Shown one piece after another: positions 7,809 to 15,510 of a stretch of DNA of 64,000 nt. Each line of letters starts with the position of its first letter. Positions within the stretch are counted from its first letter, which is position 1. The DNA is from Bordetella genomosp. 13 (GTDB lineage Bacteria > Pseudomonadota > Gammaproteobacteria > Burkholderiales > Burkholderiaceae_B), in assembly GCF_002119665.1 (NCBI RefSeq), contig NZ_CP021111.1, positions 2,728,001 to 2,792,000 of the forward strand, in the 5' to 3' direction. The notes beneath the pieces were generated by a model that was given only the letters and a program-made list of their open reading frames with translations, searched no databases and was not told the DNA's origin. Made by a program: the position numbers and the translations under genes.

Positions 7809-9461
7809 GTGAACGCTTTATCCGGATATGACATGGACAAGACAACCGTTGCACTGATGGTCGATGCCGCCAACCAGGCAGGCTGGATGCACGACCTTGC
7901 CAAGTGGCTCTCGAAAGAAGAGGGGTTCCGCGTGGCGGCGCTGATCATTTCCCGCGACGGCCAGCATTCGCCCGCACAAGCCGCGCCCGGCATCCGCGAC
8001 CCGTTGAGCGCGGTCGCCAGGCTGGAGAATCGCATGCTGGACAGCCGTCACCGCCTGCAACTGCAGACTCGTGACCTGCGCGACTCCTTGCCTGCGGGCA
8101 CGCCGGTGCTGGATCTGCCGGTGGCCGAAGCCGCGGGCATCCGCGTCATGGCGGACCAGGCCGCCGTCCGCGCCGTGGCCGATCTGCGGCCGGACGTGAT
8201 CCTGGTGCTGGGCCAGCCGGCCGTACGAGGCGCCCTTGCCTCCCTGCCGGCCCACGGGGTCTGGATGCCCGTGCATTCGGAACTGAAGGACCAGCCCGAG
8301 TCGACTCACGCCGGATTCTGGGAGGTATACCAGCGCGCTGACCACACCACAGTGAAACTGTGGCGGCTGGGCGCGACCGAGGAAGCCGACGAGTTGCTCG
8401 ACTCCCGCAGTTTCAATACGGAAACATTCTGGCTGAAGAACCGTGCGCGCGCGCTCAGCCTGAGCAACCTGATGGTGTTCGACATGCTGCGCGCCATTGC
8501 ACGCCCGGAGCGGCGCAAGCCGCGCGACGAAGCGCTGCAGATCCATACGGCGATCGCGCGGCCGCGGCCCGCGCAATGGGACGGCGCCTCCTATCTGGCG
8601 CGCCAGGCCTGGCTGGTTCTGGGCCTGGTGATTCGGCGGGCCATGAAGCGCAATGTCCGTTGGCGTATCGGAATGTGTCCCACCGGCCACCAGGGCGTCG
8701 TCAATTCGGACGCAGCCGTACTGGTGCCGCCCAAGGGACGCTTCTTCGCCGACCCGTTCGTCTATACGCGCAACGGCCAGCCCTACATCTTTTTCGAGGA
8801 CTACTACTTCCGCGAACGCAAGGGCAAGATCTCCGTGGCCACGCACGTCAACGGCGAGTTCGAATTCCTGGGCGTGGTGCTGGACCTTCCCTACCACCTG
8901 AGCTTTCCCTACATCTTCGAATACGGCGACGACACCTATATGGTCCCCGAGACGTGCGGCAACCGTACCATCGAGCTGTGGCGCTGTGCCGAGTTTCCGC
9001 TCAAATGGGAGCTGCACGCCACGCTGATGAAAGACATCTCCGCCGTGGACACCATCGTCTTCCCGCATGGTGGCCGCTGGTGGCTGTTCACCAACGTCGA
9101 CCGCACCGACGGGCAGAGCCACTGCGACGAGCTGTTCGCCTTCTATGCCGATCGCCCGGACTCGACCGACTGGCAGCCGCATGCCCAGAATCCCATCGTC
9201 AACAGCCCCGTCAAGGCGCGCAACGCCGGGATGGTCGTGGCGCCGGACGGCGGCGTCATACGGTGCGCGCAGACGCAGGGGTTCCTGCATTACGGCAAGG
9301 GCGTGTCGCTGAACCGCATCGAAGAACTGACGCCCAGCATCTATCGCGAGACCGGCGGTCCGGTGCATTATCCCAATTTCCTGCACAAACCGTTTGCATC
9401 CATGCACCATTGGCATCACCATGGAGGGCATACGGTTTTTGATTTTGCGTTCATGGAATGA
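7809..9461 (+). CDS. Two-domain putative glycosyltransferase: formyltransferase-like N-half and GINT1-type propeller C-half
   Basis: About 550 residues. Residues about 10-230 resemble a formyltransferase-like Rossmann fold (TVALMVDAANQAGWMHDLA, DLRPDVILVLGQPAV). Residues about 290-550 match the five-bladed domain of glucosamine inositolphosphorylceramide transferase 1 (FFADPFVYTRNGQPYIFFED, FEYGDDTYMVPETCGNRTIE, DTIVFPHGGRWWLFTN). Such proteins occur in polysaccharide loci and probably transfer or modify a sugar. The start is uncertain: GTG 7809 (overlapping the stop of a short upstream frame) or ATG 7833 (MDKTTVALMV); neither has a strong ribosome site. It sits just left of the exopolysaccharide locus and may belong to it. 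Confidence 0.72.
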   Translation: MNALSGYDMDKTTVALMVDAANQAGWMHDLAKWLSKEEGFRVAALIISRDGQHSPAQAAPGIRDPLSAVARLENRMLDSRHRLQLQTRDLRDSLPAGTPVLDLPVAEAAGIRVMADQAAVRAVADLRPDVILVLGQPAVRGALASLPAHGVWMPVHSELKDQPESTHAGFWEVYQRADHTTVKLWRLGATEEADELLDSRSFNTETFWLKNRARALSLSNLMVFDMLRAIARPERRKPRDEALQIHTAIARPRPAQWDGASYLARQAWLVLGLVIRRAMKRNVRWRIGMCPTGHQGVVNSDAAVLVPPKGRFFADPFVYTRNGQPYIFFEDYYFRERKGKISVATHVNGEFEFLGVVLDLPYHLSFPYIFEYGDDTYMVPETCGNRTIELWRCAEFPLKWELHATLMKDISAVDTIVFPHGGRWWLFTNVDRTDGQSHCDELFAFYADRPDSTDWQPHAQNPIVNSPVKARNAGMVVAPDGGVIRCAQTQGFLHYGKGVSLNRIEELTPSIYRETGGPVHYPNFLHKPFASMHHWHHHGGHTVFDFAFME

Positions 9462-9541
9462 GGCCGGGCTACCCTTCATGGGCAGTTTGCAGTCAGCAAA
9501 AATATTTTGCGCCGATGTGGAATGAACGCACTATTTATTTA

Positions 9542-9565
9542 GGCTTTCCCCATATGGGGTAAGCC
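9542..9565. promoter_or_regulatory. 24-bp near-perfect palindrome (candidate operator)
   Basis: The half-sites are GGCTTTCCCCAT and ATGGGGTAAGCC; 11 of 12 positions pair, and the central ten bases CCCCATATGG plus GG form a perfect 12-bp core (9548-9559). No T run follows on either strand, which argues against an intrinsic terminator. The location, 290 bp upstream of an atypical LuxR regulator and in AT-rich DNA, suits a dimeric regulator site, but the protein is unknown. Confidence 0.5.
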
Positions 9566-9621
9566 ATTTAGATGGTTAAAACCAAACGAACAAACCAAAG
9601 CGCACCAATCGACTAGGCCCT

Positions 9622-9795
9622 ATGGATGGGCGGCGCCACCGGTTGGACTATGCCATTGGTACCTGCTTGATTTTGGTTGGAGCGGACCCTAACATTATTG
9701 CGTTAATTGAATCGTTGACGTCACAAGTTTCGGTCGGTTCCACCATCCATGCTGTCTTCAGCACCGAGCAAACGATTATCCCGGTGTGTCCGTAG
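9622..9795 (+). CDS. Possible small ORF, 57 residues
   Basis: An ATG at 9622 opens a 57-codon frame (beginning MDGRRHRLDYAIGTCLILVG) ending in TAG at 9795, in the AT-rich gap before the LuxR gene. The codons end in A/T far more often than those of the neighbours. A hydrophobic strand followed by GADPNIIALIESL faintly recalls the start of the adjacent degenerate receiver domains, so it could be a decayed fragment, a small independent gene, or chance. Only a weak AGG lies upstream. Confidence 0.25.
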   Translation: MDGRRHRLDYAIGTCLILVGADPNIIALIESLTSQVSVGSTIHAVFSTEQTIIPVCP

Positions 9796-9854
9796 TACGC
9801 AACCCTTTCCGAACTGCTGCAGCTGCAACTGATGATGGAATTTTGGGGAAACCT

Positions 9855-10628
9855 ATGTCGAAGATGGTTTTGATCGAAGCTCACCCGCTGCTGCGGTTGG
9901 GCCTGCGCCAAATACTGAGCAAGGTAGAGGGAGGCTGGGAGATCATTGCGCATGACCTGGCCAACCTTGATGAAGCCGCCGAACACAACCGCGAGGCCGA
10001 ACTGCTGATCTTCGGCCTGCCCATCGACACGCAGCCGGGCTGGCAAGCCCTGGCCGACGTCATGCGCGTGCTGGCGCCCAAACGGATCCTGCTGCTCGTG
10101 GACAACATGCCGACCCAGGCGCTGCACCGCCTGCCCGAAGGCAGCATCCATGGATGCCTGATGAAGATGGCGTCCATCGAAGTGCTCGAGGCCGCCATCC
10201 GCCTGGTCATGGCCGGCGGACAGTGCTTTCCCAGCGGGCAGCTGTCCCATCGCAGCGCGCCGGCCGAGCTGAACGCCAATCCCGCCACGGACATCCGCCC
10301 CAAGCAATTGCTGCCCATGGGAGAATTCGACCAAGGCGTCTCGACGCACATCAGCATGCAGGCCGCATCAGGCGCCCAGCTGCTGAAAATCACGCCCCGG
10401 CAATACGAAGTTCTGGTGCTGCTTTCGCGCGGCTACCCCATCAAGACGGTCAGCCGCATGCTGAACATCTCGGTAGCCACCGCCAAGACGCATGCCTGCA
10501 CGTTGTATCAGCGGCTGCAGGTCAAGAATAAGGGCGAAGCGGTCTACACGGCGTTGCAACGCGGCGCCACGCTCGATTGGGAGGCCAACCACACCAACGG
10601 CACCACCTACGAGCGCAATCCGCTGTAA
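9855..10628 (+). CDS. LuxR/NarL-type regulator with degenerate receiver domain (first of pair)
   Basis: About 257 residues. The N-terminal 120 residues have the receiver layout (MVLIEAHPLLRLGLRQIL at the start) but lack the phosphorylation machinery: the acidic pair is Glu-Ala, and the acceptor strand reads AELLIFGLPID with no Asp at residues 50-57. After a linker the C-terminal LuxR helix-turn-helix is intact (ITPRQYEVLVLLSRGYPIKT, SVATAKTHACTLYQRLQV). The start is ATG 9855, preceded by GGGGAAACCT; a GTG at 9786 is a less likely alternative. Probably a phosphorylation-independent regulator of the adjacent exopolysaccharide genes (inference from position). Confidence 0.8.
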   Translation: MSKMVLIEAHPLLRLGLRQILSKVEGGWEIIAHDLANLDEAAEHNREAELLIFGLPIDTQPGWQALADVMRVLAPKRILLLVDNMPTQALHRLPEGSIHGCLMKMASIEVLEAAIRLVMAGGQCFPSGQLSHRSAPAELNANPATDIRPKQLLPMGEFDQGVSTHISMQAASGAQLLKITPRQYEVLVLLSRGYPIKTVSRMLNISVATAKTHACTLYQRLQVKNKGEAVYTALQRGATLDWEANHTNGTTYERNPL

Positions 10629-10921
10629 GCGCCCCGGCGCGGCCTGACGAACGACCCTGCAAGGCCGGCGACTCATGTCGCCGTTGCTCCCTCTCATTCC
10701 AAAGGCACGGTGCCGCGCCGGAAGGACGCTCCCTCGCCATTGCATGCGAACGCATACGCCTGCTGGTCTGTTCATCCCATGCGCCGATTCATCCGCAAGG
10801 CCGAGAGGCATGCGATATCGGCACTGATACGATGACATCGACCGTTCCCGAGCAACCAACAGAAATCGGGGTCGCGGTGTTCCGCAGGGACCTGCGTGTA
10901 TTGTGAAAAGGCTGCTGGCGA

Positions 10922-11590
10922 ATGACCACCGTCCTGATCGAGGAATATGCCATCCTGCGCGTGGCCATCCAACATACCTTGGAGACAGCGCTCCGCCCCG
11001 AAAGCGTCATGGCGATCGATCCGCGCAAGCTGAGCGAGATCTCCATGTCGCTGGCTCGACCGGTCGACCTACTGGTGCTTGGCATCAGCGGCCAGACCGA
11101 CAACGATGTGCAAATGCTGACCAGCGCGCTATCGCTGCTGGAGCCGCACCATACGCTGGTGCTGCACGACGCGCTGGATGCGCGCTTCATGCTGGCATCG
11201 GCGCGCGCCGGCATCTCCGGGCTGCTGCCCAAGTCCTCCACCCCGGCTGCGATCGCCGCGGCGGTGGACCTGGTGCTCGCCGGCGGCCAGTGCTTCCCGT
11301 ATTCCATCGTCGAGGCCGCGCAGCCGCGCGCGCCCATGCCGGGACGAGGGCCGTCCGCCGTGCGCATGCTGACTCCGCGGCAGGAAGAGATCCTGCGCCT
11401 GCTGGCCAAGGGGCGCACGATGCGCGAGATCAGCCGCGAGATCGGCATATCGGTGGCCACGGTCAAGAGCCATGCGCGCACTTTGTACTGGAAGCTCAAC
11501 GCGCGCAACCTGGCGGAAGCGGCCTACATCGCCGTGCAGGAAGGCTTGTTGAAGGACGAGCAGCCCGATGCCGCGGACAAGCCGGAGTGA
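10922..11590 (+). CDS. LuxR/NarL-type regulator with degenerate receiver domain (second of pair)
   Basis: About 222 residues, a paralogue of the protein at 9855. The receiver-like half begins MTTVLIEEYAILRVAI and the acceptor strand reads DLLVLGISGQTD, with Gly54 where Asp should be; the conserved lysine region is GLLPKSSTPAA. The C-terminal LuxR domain is standard (LTPRQEEILRLLAKGRTMRE, ISVATVKSHARTLYWKL). The 293 bp between the two genes contain no convincing gene and one small dyad (GGCGAC/GTCGCC, 10667-10682). It is convergent with the wcaI end of the polysaccharide operon and probably controls it without phosphorylation. Confidence 0.82.
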   Translation: MTTVLIEEYAILRVAIQHTLETALRPESVMAIDPRKLSEISMSLARPVDLLVLGISGQTDNDVQMLTSALSLLEPHHTLVLHDALDARFMLASARAGISGLLPKSSTPAAIAAAVDLVLAGGQCFPYSIVEAAQPRAPMPGRGPSAVRMLTPRQEEILRLLAKGRTMREISREIGISVATVKSHARTLYWKLNARNLAEAAYIAVQEGLLKDEQPDAADKPE

Positions 11591-11651
11591 CGGGCGCGGC
11601 GGCCGTGACGTCGCGGCCGCCGCGCGCTTCCGGCGCGGCGGCGCGCGCTGC

Positions 11652-12905
11652 TCAATGCGTGCCGCGCAGCACGTCCCGCGGCGGGCAGAGTTCGGTAAGC
11701 GCCTGCTCGAAGGCGCCAAGCACCATATCGACGTGCAGCTGTGACTGCGCATAATGGCGAGCCGCGGCGCCCAGCCCCTGGCGCCGTTCGGCGGACCGCG
11801 CAAGGCGCAGCAGCGCGCGCGCCATCGCGAAGGCGTTCTCGGGCGGCACCACCACGCCGCATTGCCTCGCCACGGCCCCGAGCTCGGTCTCGGGCGCAGC
11901 CCCGCACACGACCGGCCGTCCGCTGGCCAGGATGCCGGTGAGCTTGGATGGCATGACCAGATCGGCGGCGCCTGCCCGCTGCGGCAGCAGGTGCACGTCG
12001 GCGGCGGCCAGCAGGGCGGGCAGACGTTCCGCCGGCTGCAGCGGCAGGAAGTGCACGTGCGGCAATCCCGCGCAGCGCGCCTGCAGGTCGGCTTTCTGCG
12101 GTCCTTCGCCGCAGAACACGAAGTGCATATCGGGAACCCGGCGCAGCAGGCGAGCCACCTCGGCAAGGGTTTCCAGGCCCTGCTTGCCGCCCATGTTGCC
12201 GGCATACATGGCCACCGTCGCGTCGCGCGGGATGCCGAGTTCGGCGCGATAGTCGGCGGAGTCGGCCCCGCCCCTTGCCGCCGCCACGTCGATCCAGTTG
12301 CGAAACAACACGAGCCTGGAAGGGTCGACGCCCTTGTCCCGCGCCCGGTCCATCATCCGAGACGATATGGTCGATACGCGGTCGAACCGGCGCATCAGCC
12401 AGCGCTCCACGCCCACGGCCAGCCGCCGCAGCGCCTGCCCCTTCAACAGGCCCAGCTCGAACGCGGCGTCCACCTCGTAGTCCTGGATGTGCAGCCACGC
12501 CCGCGCGCCGCACAGCCTGGCGGCCGCCACCGCGGCGGGCGCGCAGGACAGCGGCGGCTCGACGACGATGATGACGTCCGGCCGCCGCGCCGCCGCGTAC
12601 AGCAGCAGCGGCAGGCTGGACAGCGAGAACGAGGCCAGGTGCAGCAGGCGCTTGAGCCCGCCCGGACGCGCCGGCACCCACAGCGGCGCGCGCAGCACCT
12701 TCACGCCCTGCCAGCACTGCGTGGCATAGCGGTCCGCCCGATACCCCGCATGCACGCGGTACTGCGGGTAGTACGGCGGCGCCGCGATGGCCGTCACCTG
12801 GTGGCCGCGCGCCGCCAGCCACGCGGCCATTTCGCCGCTGTACTTGCCGATGCCGGTCAGCTCGGGCGCGAAGTTGATGCCGTAGATGAGGATCTTCATG
12901 GTCAT
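11652..12905 (-). CDS. wcaI: WcaI-like glycosyltransferase (GT4 type)
   Basis: About 417 residues, GT-B fold. The N-terminal segment MKILIYGINFAPELTGIGKY is typical of the colanic-acid WcaI group, with HIQDYEVDAAFELGLLKG in the middle and a GT4 nucleotide-sugar region (AMYAGNMGGKQGLETL, FCGEGPQKADL, VMPSKLTGILASGRPVVCG). The start is ATG 12905, overlapping the wcaF stop as ATGA; a second ATG two codons later is also possible. Last gene of the polysaccharide operon; it should add a sugar to the lipid-linked repeat unit on the cytoplasmic face. The sugar is not determined. Confidence 0.85.
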   Translation of the reverse strand: MTMKILIYGINFAPELTGIGKYSGEMAAWLAARGHQVTAIAAPPYYPQYRVHAGYRADRYATQCWQGVKVLRAPLWVPARPGGLKRLLHLASFSLSSLPLLLYAAARRPDVIIVVEPPLSCAPAAVAAARLCGARAWLHIQDYEVDAAFELGLLKGQALRRLAVGVERWLMRRFDRVSTISSRMMDRARDKGVDPSRLVLFRNWIDVAAARGGADSADYRAELGIPRDATVAMYAGNMGGKQGLETLAEVARLLRRVPDMHFVFCGEGPQKADLQARCAGLPHVHFLPLQPAERLPALLAAADVHLLPQRAGAADLVMPSKLTGILASGRPVVCGAAPETELGAVARQCGVVVPPENAFAMARALLRLARSAERRQGLGAAARHYAQSQLHVDMVLGAFEQALTELCPPRDVLRGTH

Positions 12906-13459
12906 GGGCGCTTCATGCGCTCCCTGACCGGCCGGCACGGCGATCCATGGCAGATCATGTCCGGCGGCATGTCGGCGAACACCGAACTGCGCGCCCCGAT
13001 CACCGCATTGCGCCGCACCGTCACCCCTGGCGCGACGAACACGTCCGTGGCCAGCCAGGCGCCGTCCTCGATCACGATCGGGCCGCCGCGTATGGGGAAG
13101 TCGGGCGCGCCATGGTCGTGATAACCCGCGCACAGATAGCCGCGCTGCGACACGACCGCATGCGAACCGATGTCGATGGTGGCCAGGCTGTACAGCACCA
13201 CGTCGTCGCCCACCCAGGAGTGGTCGCCGATGCGCAGTTTCCACGGGTACGTGATGCGCGCGCTGGGCCTGATCAACACGTCGCGCCCCACGCGGGCGCC
13301 GAACAGGCGCAGCAGGAACCGCCGGAAACCGTACGCGAACTGCGGCGAGCCGCGAAACAGCGTGCTGTCCACCAGCCACCAGAGCTGCACCACCACCGCA
13401 TTGCGGCCCCGGAACCCGGCCGGCATCCGGAACATGTCCAGGCGCTGGAAAGTCTCCAT
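12902..13459 (-). CDS. wcaF: WcaF-like acyltransferase (left-handed beta-helix)
   Basis: A 185-residue hexapeptide-repeat acetyltransferase of the WcaF/NodL-like group. Features are VGRDVLIRPSARITYPWKL, IGDHSWVGDDVVLYSLATI, the conserved histidine segment YLCAGYHDHGAPDF and VFVAPGVTVRRNAVIGARS. It probably O-acetylates a sugar of the exopolysaccharide repeat using acetyl-CoA. It lies 15 bp after the GT2 gene and overlaps wcaI by 4 bp, so it is translationally coupled. Confidence 0.87.
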   Translation of the reverse strand: METFQRLDMFRMPAGFRGRNAVVVQLWWLVDSTLFRGSPQFAYGFRRFLLRLFGARVGRDVLIRPSARITYPWKLRIGDHSWVGDDVVLYSLATIDIGSHAVVSQRGYLCAGYHDHGAPDFPIRGGPIVIEDGAWLATDVFVAPGVTVRRNAVIGARSSVFADMPPDMICHGSPCRPVRERMKRP

Positions 13460-13474
13460 GACGGTCCTCCCGTT

Positions 13475-14359
13475 TCAGCTTGCATCGCGCGTCGCGGCGC
13501 CTTCGGCCGCCAGTTCGTCTGCCTGCATGGCGGCGCGCAGTTCCCGCGCCTTCAGGCCGATCTGCCAGTAGTACCCGGCTCTTGCGATGGCATAGTCCAG
13601 GCCGGCCTTGCCATCGAGGAAGCCGAACCGCAGCAGGTAGCTGTGCACGAAGATCGTCAGGCCCTTGAAGGGCAGCATGGCGAATACCCGCTTCAGGAAA
13701 GCGCGCGAGCCGGTGTTGGCTTCGCGCGGATCGTTCATCAGGCCTCGCACGCGCAGGTTGGCTTCCCAGTCGGAATAGCGGTTGTGCTTGTCGAAGTAGT
13801 GATAGAGCGTGTCGTGGTCTTCGTGCACCATGCGGTTGCGCAGCGCGAACGTCTCGCCGACCACCTGCGGCTGGTAATGGCCCTCTACCTCCCACATGTT
13901 CGCCACGTTCAGGTCGTCGTAGTCCAGGAACCTGGCCCGCCCGCGATGCAGCAGCGCCAGCTTGTAGGCGCGGTGGCCATGACTGAGCAACTTGCCGCAG
14001 AACACGTAGTCGAAGCCCACGAAGGCGCCGCCCGCTCCCTGCGCGAAGCGGGGCAGGCAGGCGTGGATTTCCTGCGCCACCGCGGGCGTCATCACCTCGT
14101 CGGCATCGACGTAAAGCACCACGTCGTGCGAGAACGGCAGGTTCTCCAGGCACCACTGCTTCTTCTTGGGGTACTGGCGGTTCCAGCGGAACGGCACGAC
14201 CCGCGCCCCCAGACCGCGTGCCATCTCCACCGTGCGGTCGGTGCTGTCGGAGTCCACCACGAACACTTCATCGAAGTCGACCAGCGCCCGCAGGCACTTG
14301 TCGATGTTTTTCTCCTCGTTCTTCGTCATCACGACCACGGATACCAGAATGCGATTCAT
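13475..14359 (-). CDS. Glycosyltransferase family 2
   Basis: About 294 residues, GT-A fold. The N-terminus is ILVSVVVMTKNEEKNIDKCL, the metal-binding DxD-type motif is VVLYVDADEVMTP, and the acceptor half contains NRMVHEDHDTLYHYFDKHNRYSDWE, resembling WaaE/KdtX-like GT2 enzymes of lipopolysaccharide and capsule loci. The start is ATG 14359 (MNRILVS), forming an ATGA overlap with the preceding GT4 stop. Probably adds a sugar to the repeat unit; donor unknown. Confidence 0.87.
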   Translation of the reverse strand: MNRILVSVVVMTKNEEKNIDKCLRALVDFDEVFVVDSDSTDRTVEMARGLGARVVPFRWNRQYPKKKQWCLENLPFSHDVVLYVDADEVMTPAVAQEIHACLPRFAQGAGGAFVGFDYVFCGKLLSHGHRAYKLALLHRGRARFLDYDDLNVANMWEVEGHYQPQVVGETFALRNRMVHEDHDTLYHYFDKHNRYSDWEANLRVRGLMNDPREANTGSRAFLKRVFAMLPFKGLTIFVHSYLLRFGFLDGKAGLDYAIARAGYYWQIGLKARELRAAMQADELAAEGAATRDAS

Positions 14360-15510
14360 GTACGGGCTCCTGCTCGGTCCGGCGCCTGGCGCCGCACCAA
14401 CGGTTCGAAAAGGTTGACCAGCTCTTTGCAATGGCGATCGAGCGCGAAATCCGCGGCGCGCCGGGGGCCGAGGGTTGACAGCTGGCGCCGGCGCACGGGA
14501 TCCCGCGCCAGCGAGGCGATGGCGCGCGCCACGGCGCCGGCATTGCCCACCGGCACCAGTTCGCCGAAACGCCCGTCGTCCAGGATCTCCGCCGGCCCGG
14601 TGGGACAGTTCGTCGCCACCACCGGCACGCCCAGGCACAGCGCCTCGACCAGCACGATGCCGAAGCTCTCCCGTTCGGACGTGGACACGAAGATGTCCGC
14701 GGCGGCTACCTCGGGGAATGGGTTGGCGGCATACCCCGCCAGGCGCACCGGGCTGCGCGGCTGCTGCTGCGCGATCTGGGCCTCGAGCTGCCCGCGATGC
14801 GGCCCCTCCCCGATGATGGTGATGGATATGCCCGGGTCATCCAGCAGGCCGGCCGCGCCGATCAAGGTCTCGAAGCCCTTGCCCTGCACCAGGCGTCCCA
14901 CCGCGACGACGTGCACCAGGCCGTCATCCGCCCGGGCGGCGAACGCCTCGCGAGCCTGGCTGCGCACCCTGTTCAGGTCTACGCCGTTGTAGATGTGCCG
15001 GCATTTCTGGCGCAGCGACGGCACCATCTCGACGAGGTCCGCCACGACCCCGCGCGACACGCCGATCACGCTGTCGTGCATGCCGTAGCCCAGGCGCAGC
15101 AGCAAGCGCTTGAGCCACCCATGCTCGGTGGTCTGGTAATGCGCGCGGGGACTGTTGTGCTCGAAGGCCACGGACCGGAAGGCGCCCGGCATCAGCACGC
15201 GGGCGGCCGCGACCAGCAGATTGCAGAACAGGCCGTGCGAGCACACCACCGCCGGCCTGCCGCGGCGGATCTCGGCCATCAGCCGCCACAGTATCCAGGG
15301 AGCCAGCGCATACATGGCCGGTCCGCTGAGCTTGCGCGCCACGCCGCGCCTGACGGTCGCCCGCGCGGGCTGCAGTTCGTTGTCGACCGCCCGGGCACAG
15401 AAGATCGACGTCGACAGGCCATAGCCGGGCAGCGACTCGAGCATCATGTGTACGCATCGCCCCACCCCGCCCTGATGCAGATCCGGTACCACGAATAGGA
15501 CATCAACCAT
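14356..15510 (-). CDS. Glycosyltransferase family 4
   Basis: About 384 residues. The N-terminal segment MVDVLFVVPDLHQGGVGRCV has the glycine-rich acceptor loop of GT4 enzymes. The C-terminal domain shows VHVVAVGRLVQGKGFETLIG, IIGEGPHRGQLEAQI and the EX7E motif in STSERESFGIVLVEALCLG. ATG 15510 is chosen because it gives the conserved N-terminus; it overlaps the end of the wzy gene by 8 bp. Part of the exopolysaccharide operon; donor and linkage unknown. Confidence 0.9.
   Translation of the reverse strand: MVDVLFVVPDLHQGGVGRCVHMMLESLPGYGLSTSIFCARAVDNELQPARATVRRGVARKLSGPAMYALAPWILWRLMAEIRRGRPAVVCSHGLFCNLLVAAARVLMPGAFRSVAFEHNSPRAHYQTTEHGWLKRLLLRLGYGMHDSVIGVSRGVVADLVEMVPSLRQKCRHIYNGVDLNRVRSQAREAFAARADDGLVHVVAVGRLVQGKGFETLIGAAGLLDDPGISITIIGEGPHRGQLEAQIAQQQPRSPVRLAGYAANPFPEVAAADIFVSTSERESFGIVLVEALCLGVPVVATNCPTGPAEILDDGRFGELVPVGNAGAVARAIASLARDPVRRRQLSTLGPRRAADFALDRHCKELVNLFEPLVRRQAPDRAGART

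Larger units (their letters stand above)
9462..9854. other. AT-rich intergenic region before the LuxR pair
   Basis: About 390 bp, visibly richer in A+T than the surrounding DNA (runs such as AATATTTTG, CTATTTATTTAGG, GGTTAAAACCAAAC). It contains a 24-bp dyad (9542-9565), a TGACGTCA octamer near 9716 and a possible small ORF (9622-9795). It probably holds the promoter and control sites of the LuxR gene at 9855. No terminator with a T tract is seen behind the upstream gene. Confidence 0.5.

Noticed and set aside
7818..9479. Long antisense frame over the GINT1-like gene
   Set aside because: Shadow of the plus-strand gene caused by GC-rich third positions; no recognisable domain.
10629..10921. 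Short frames between the two LuxR genes (e.g. 24 codons at 10832)
   Set aside because: No ribosome site, no conserved sequence and poor codon pattern.
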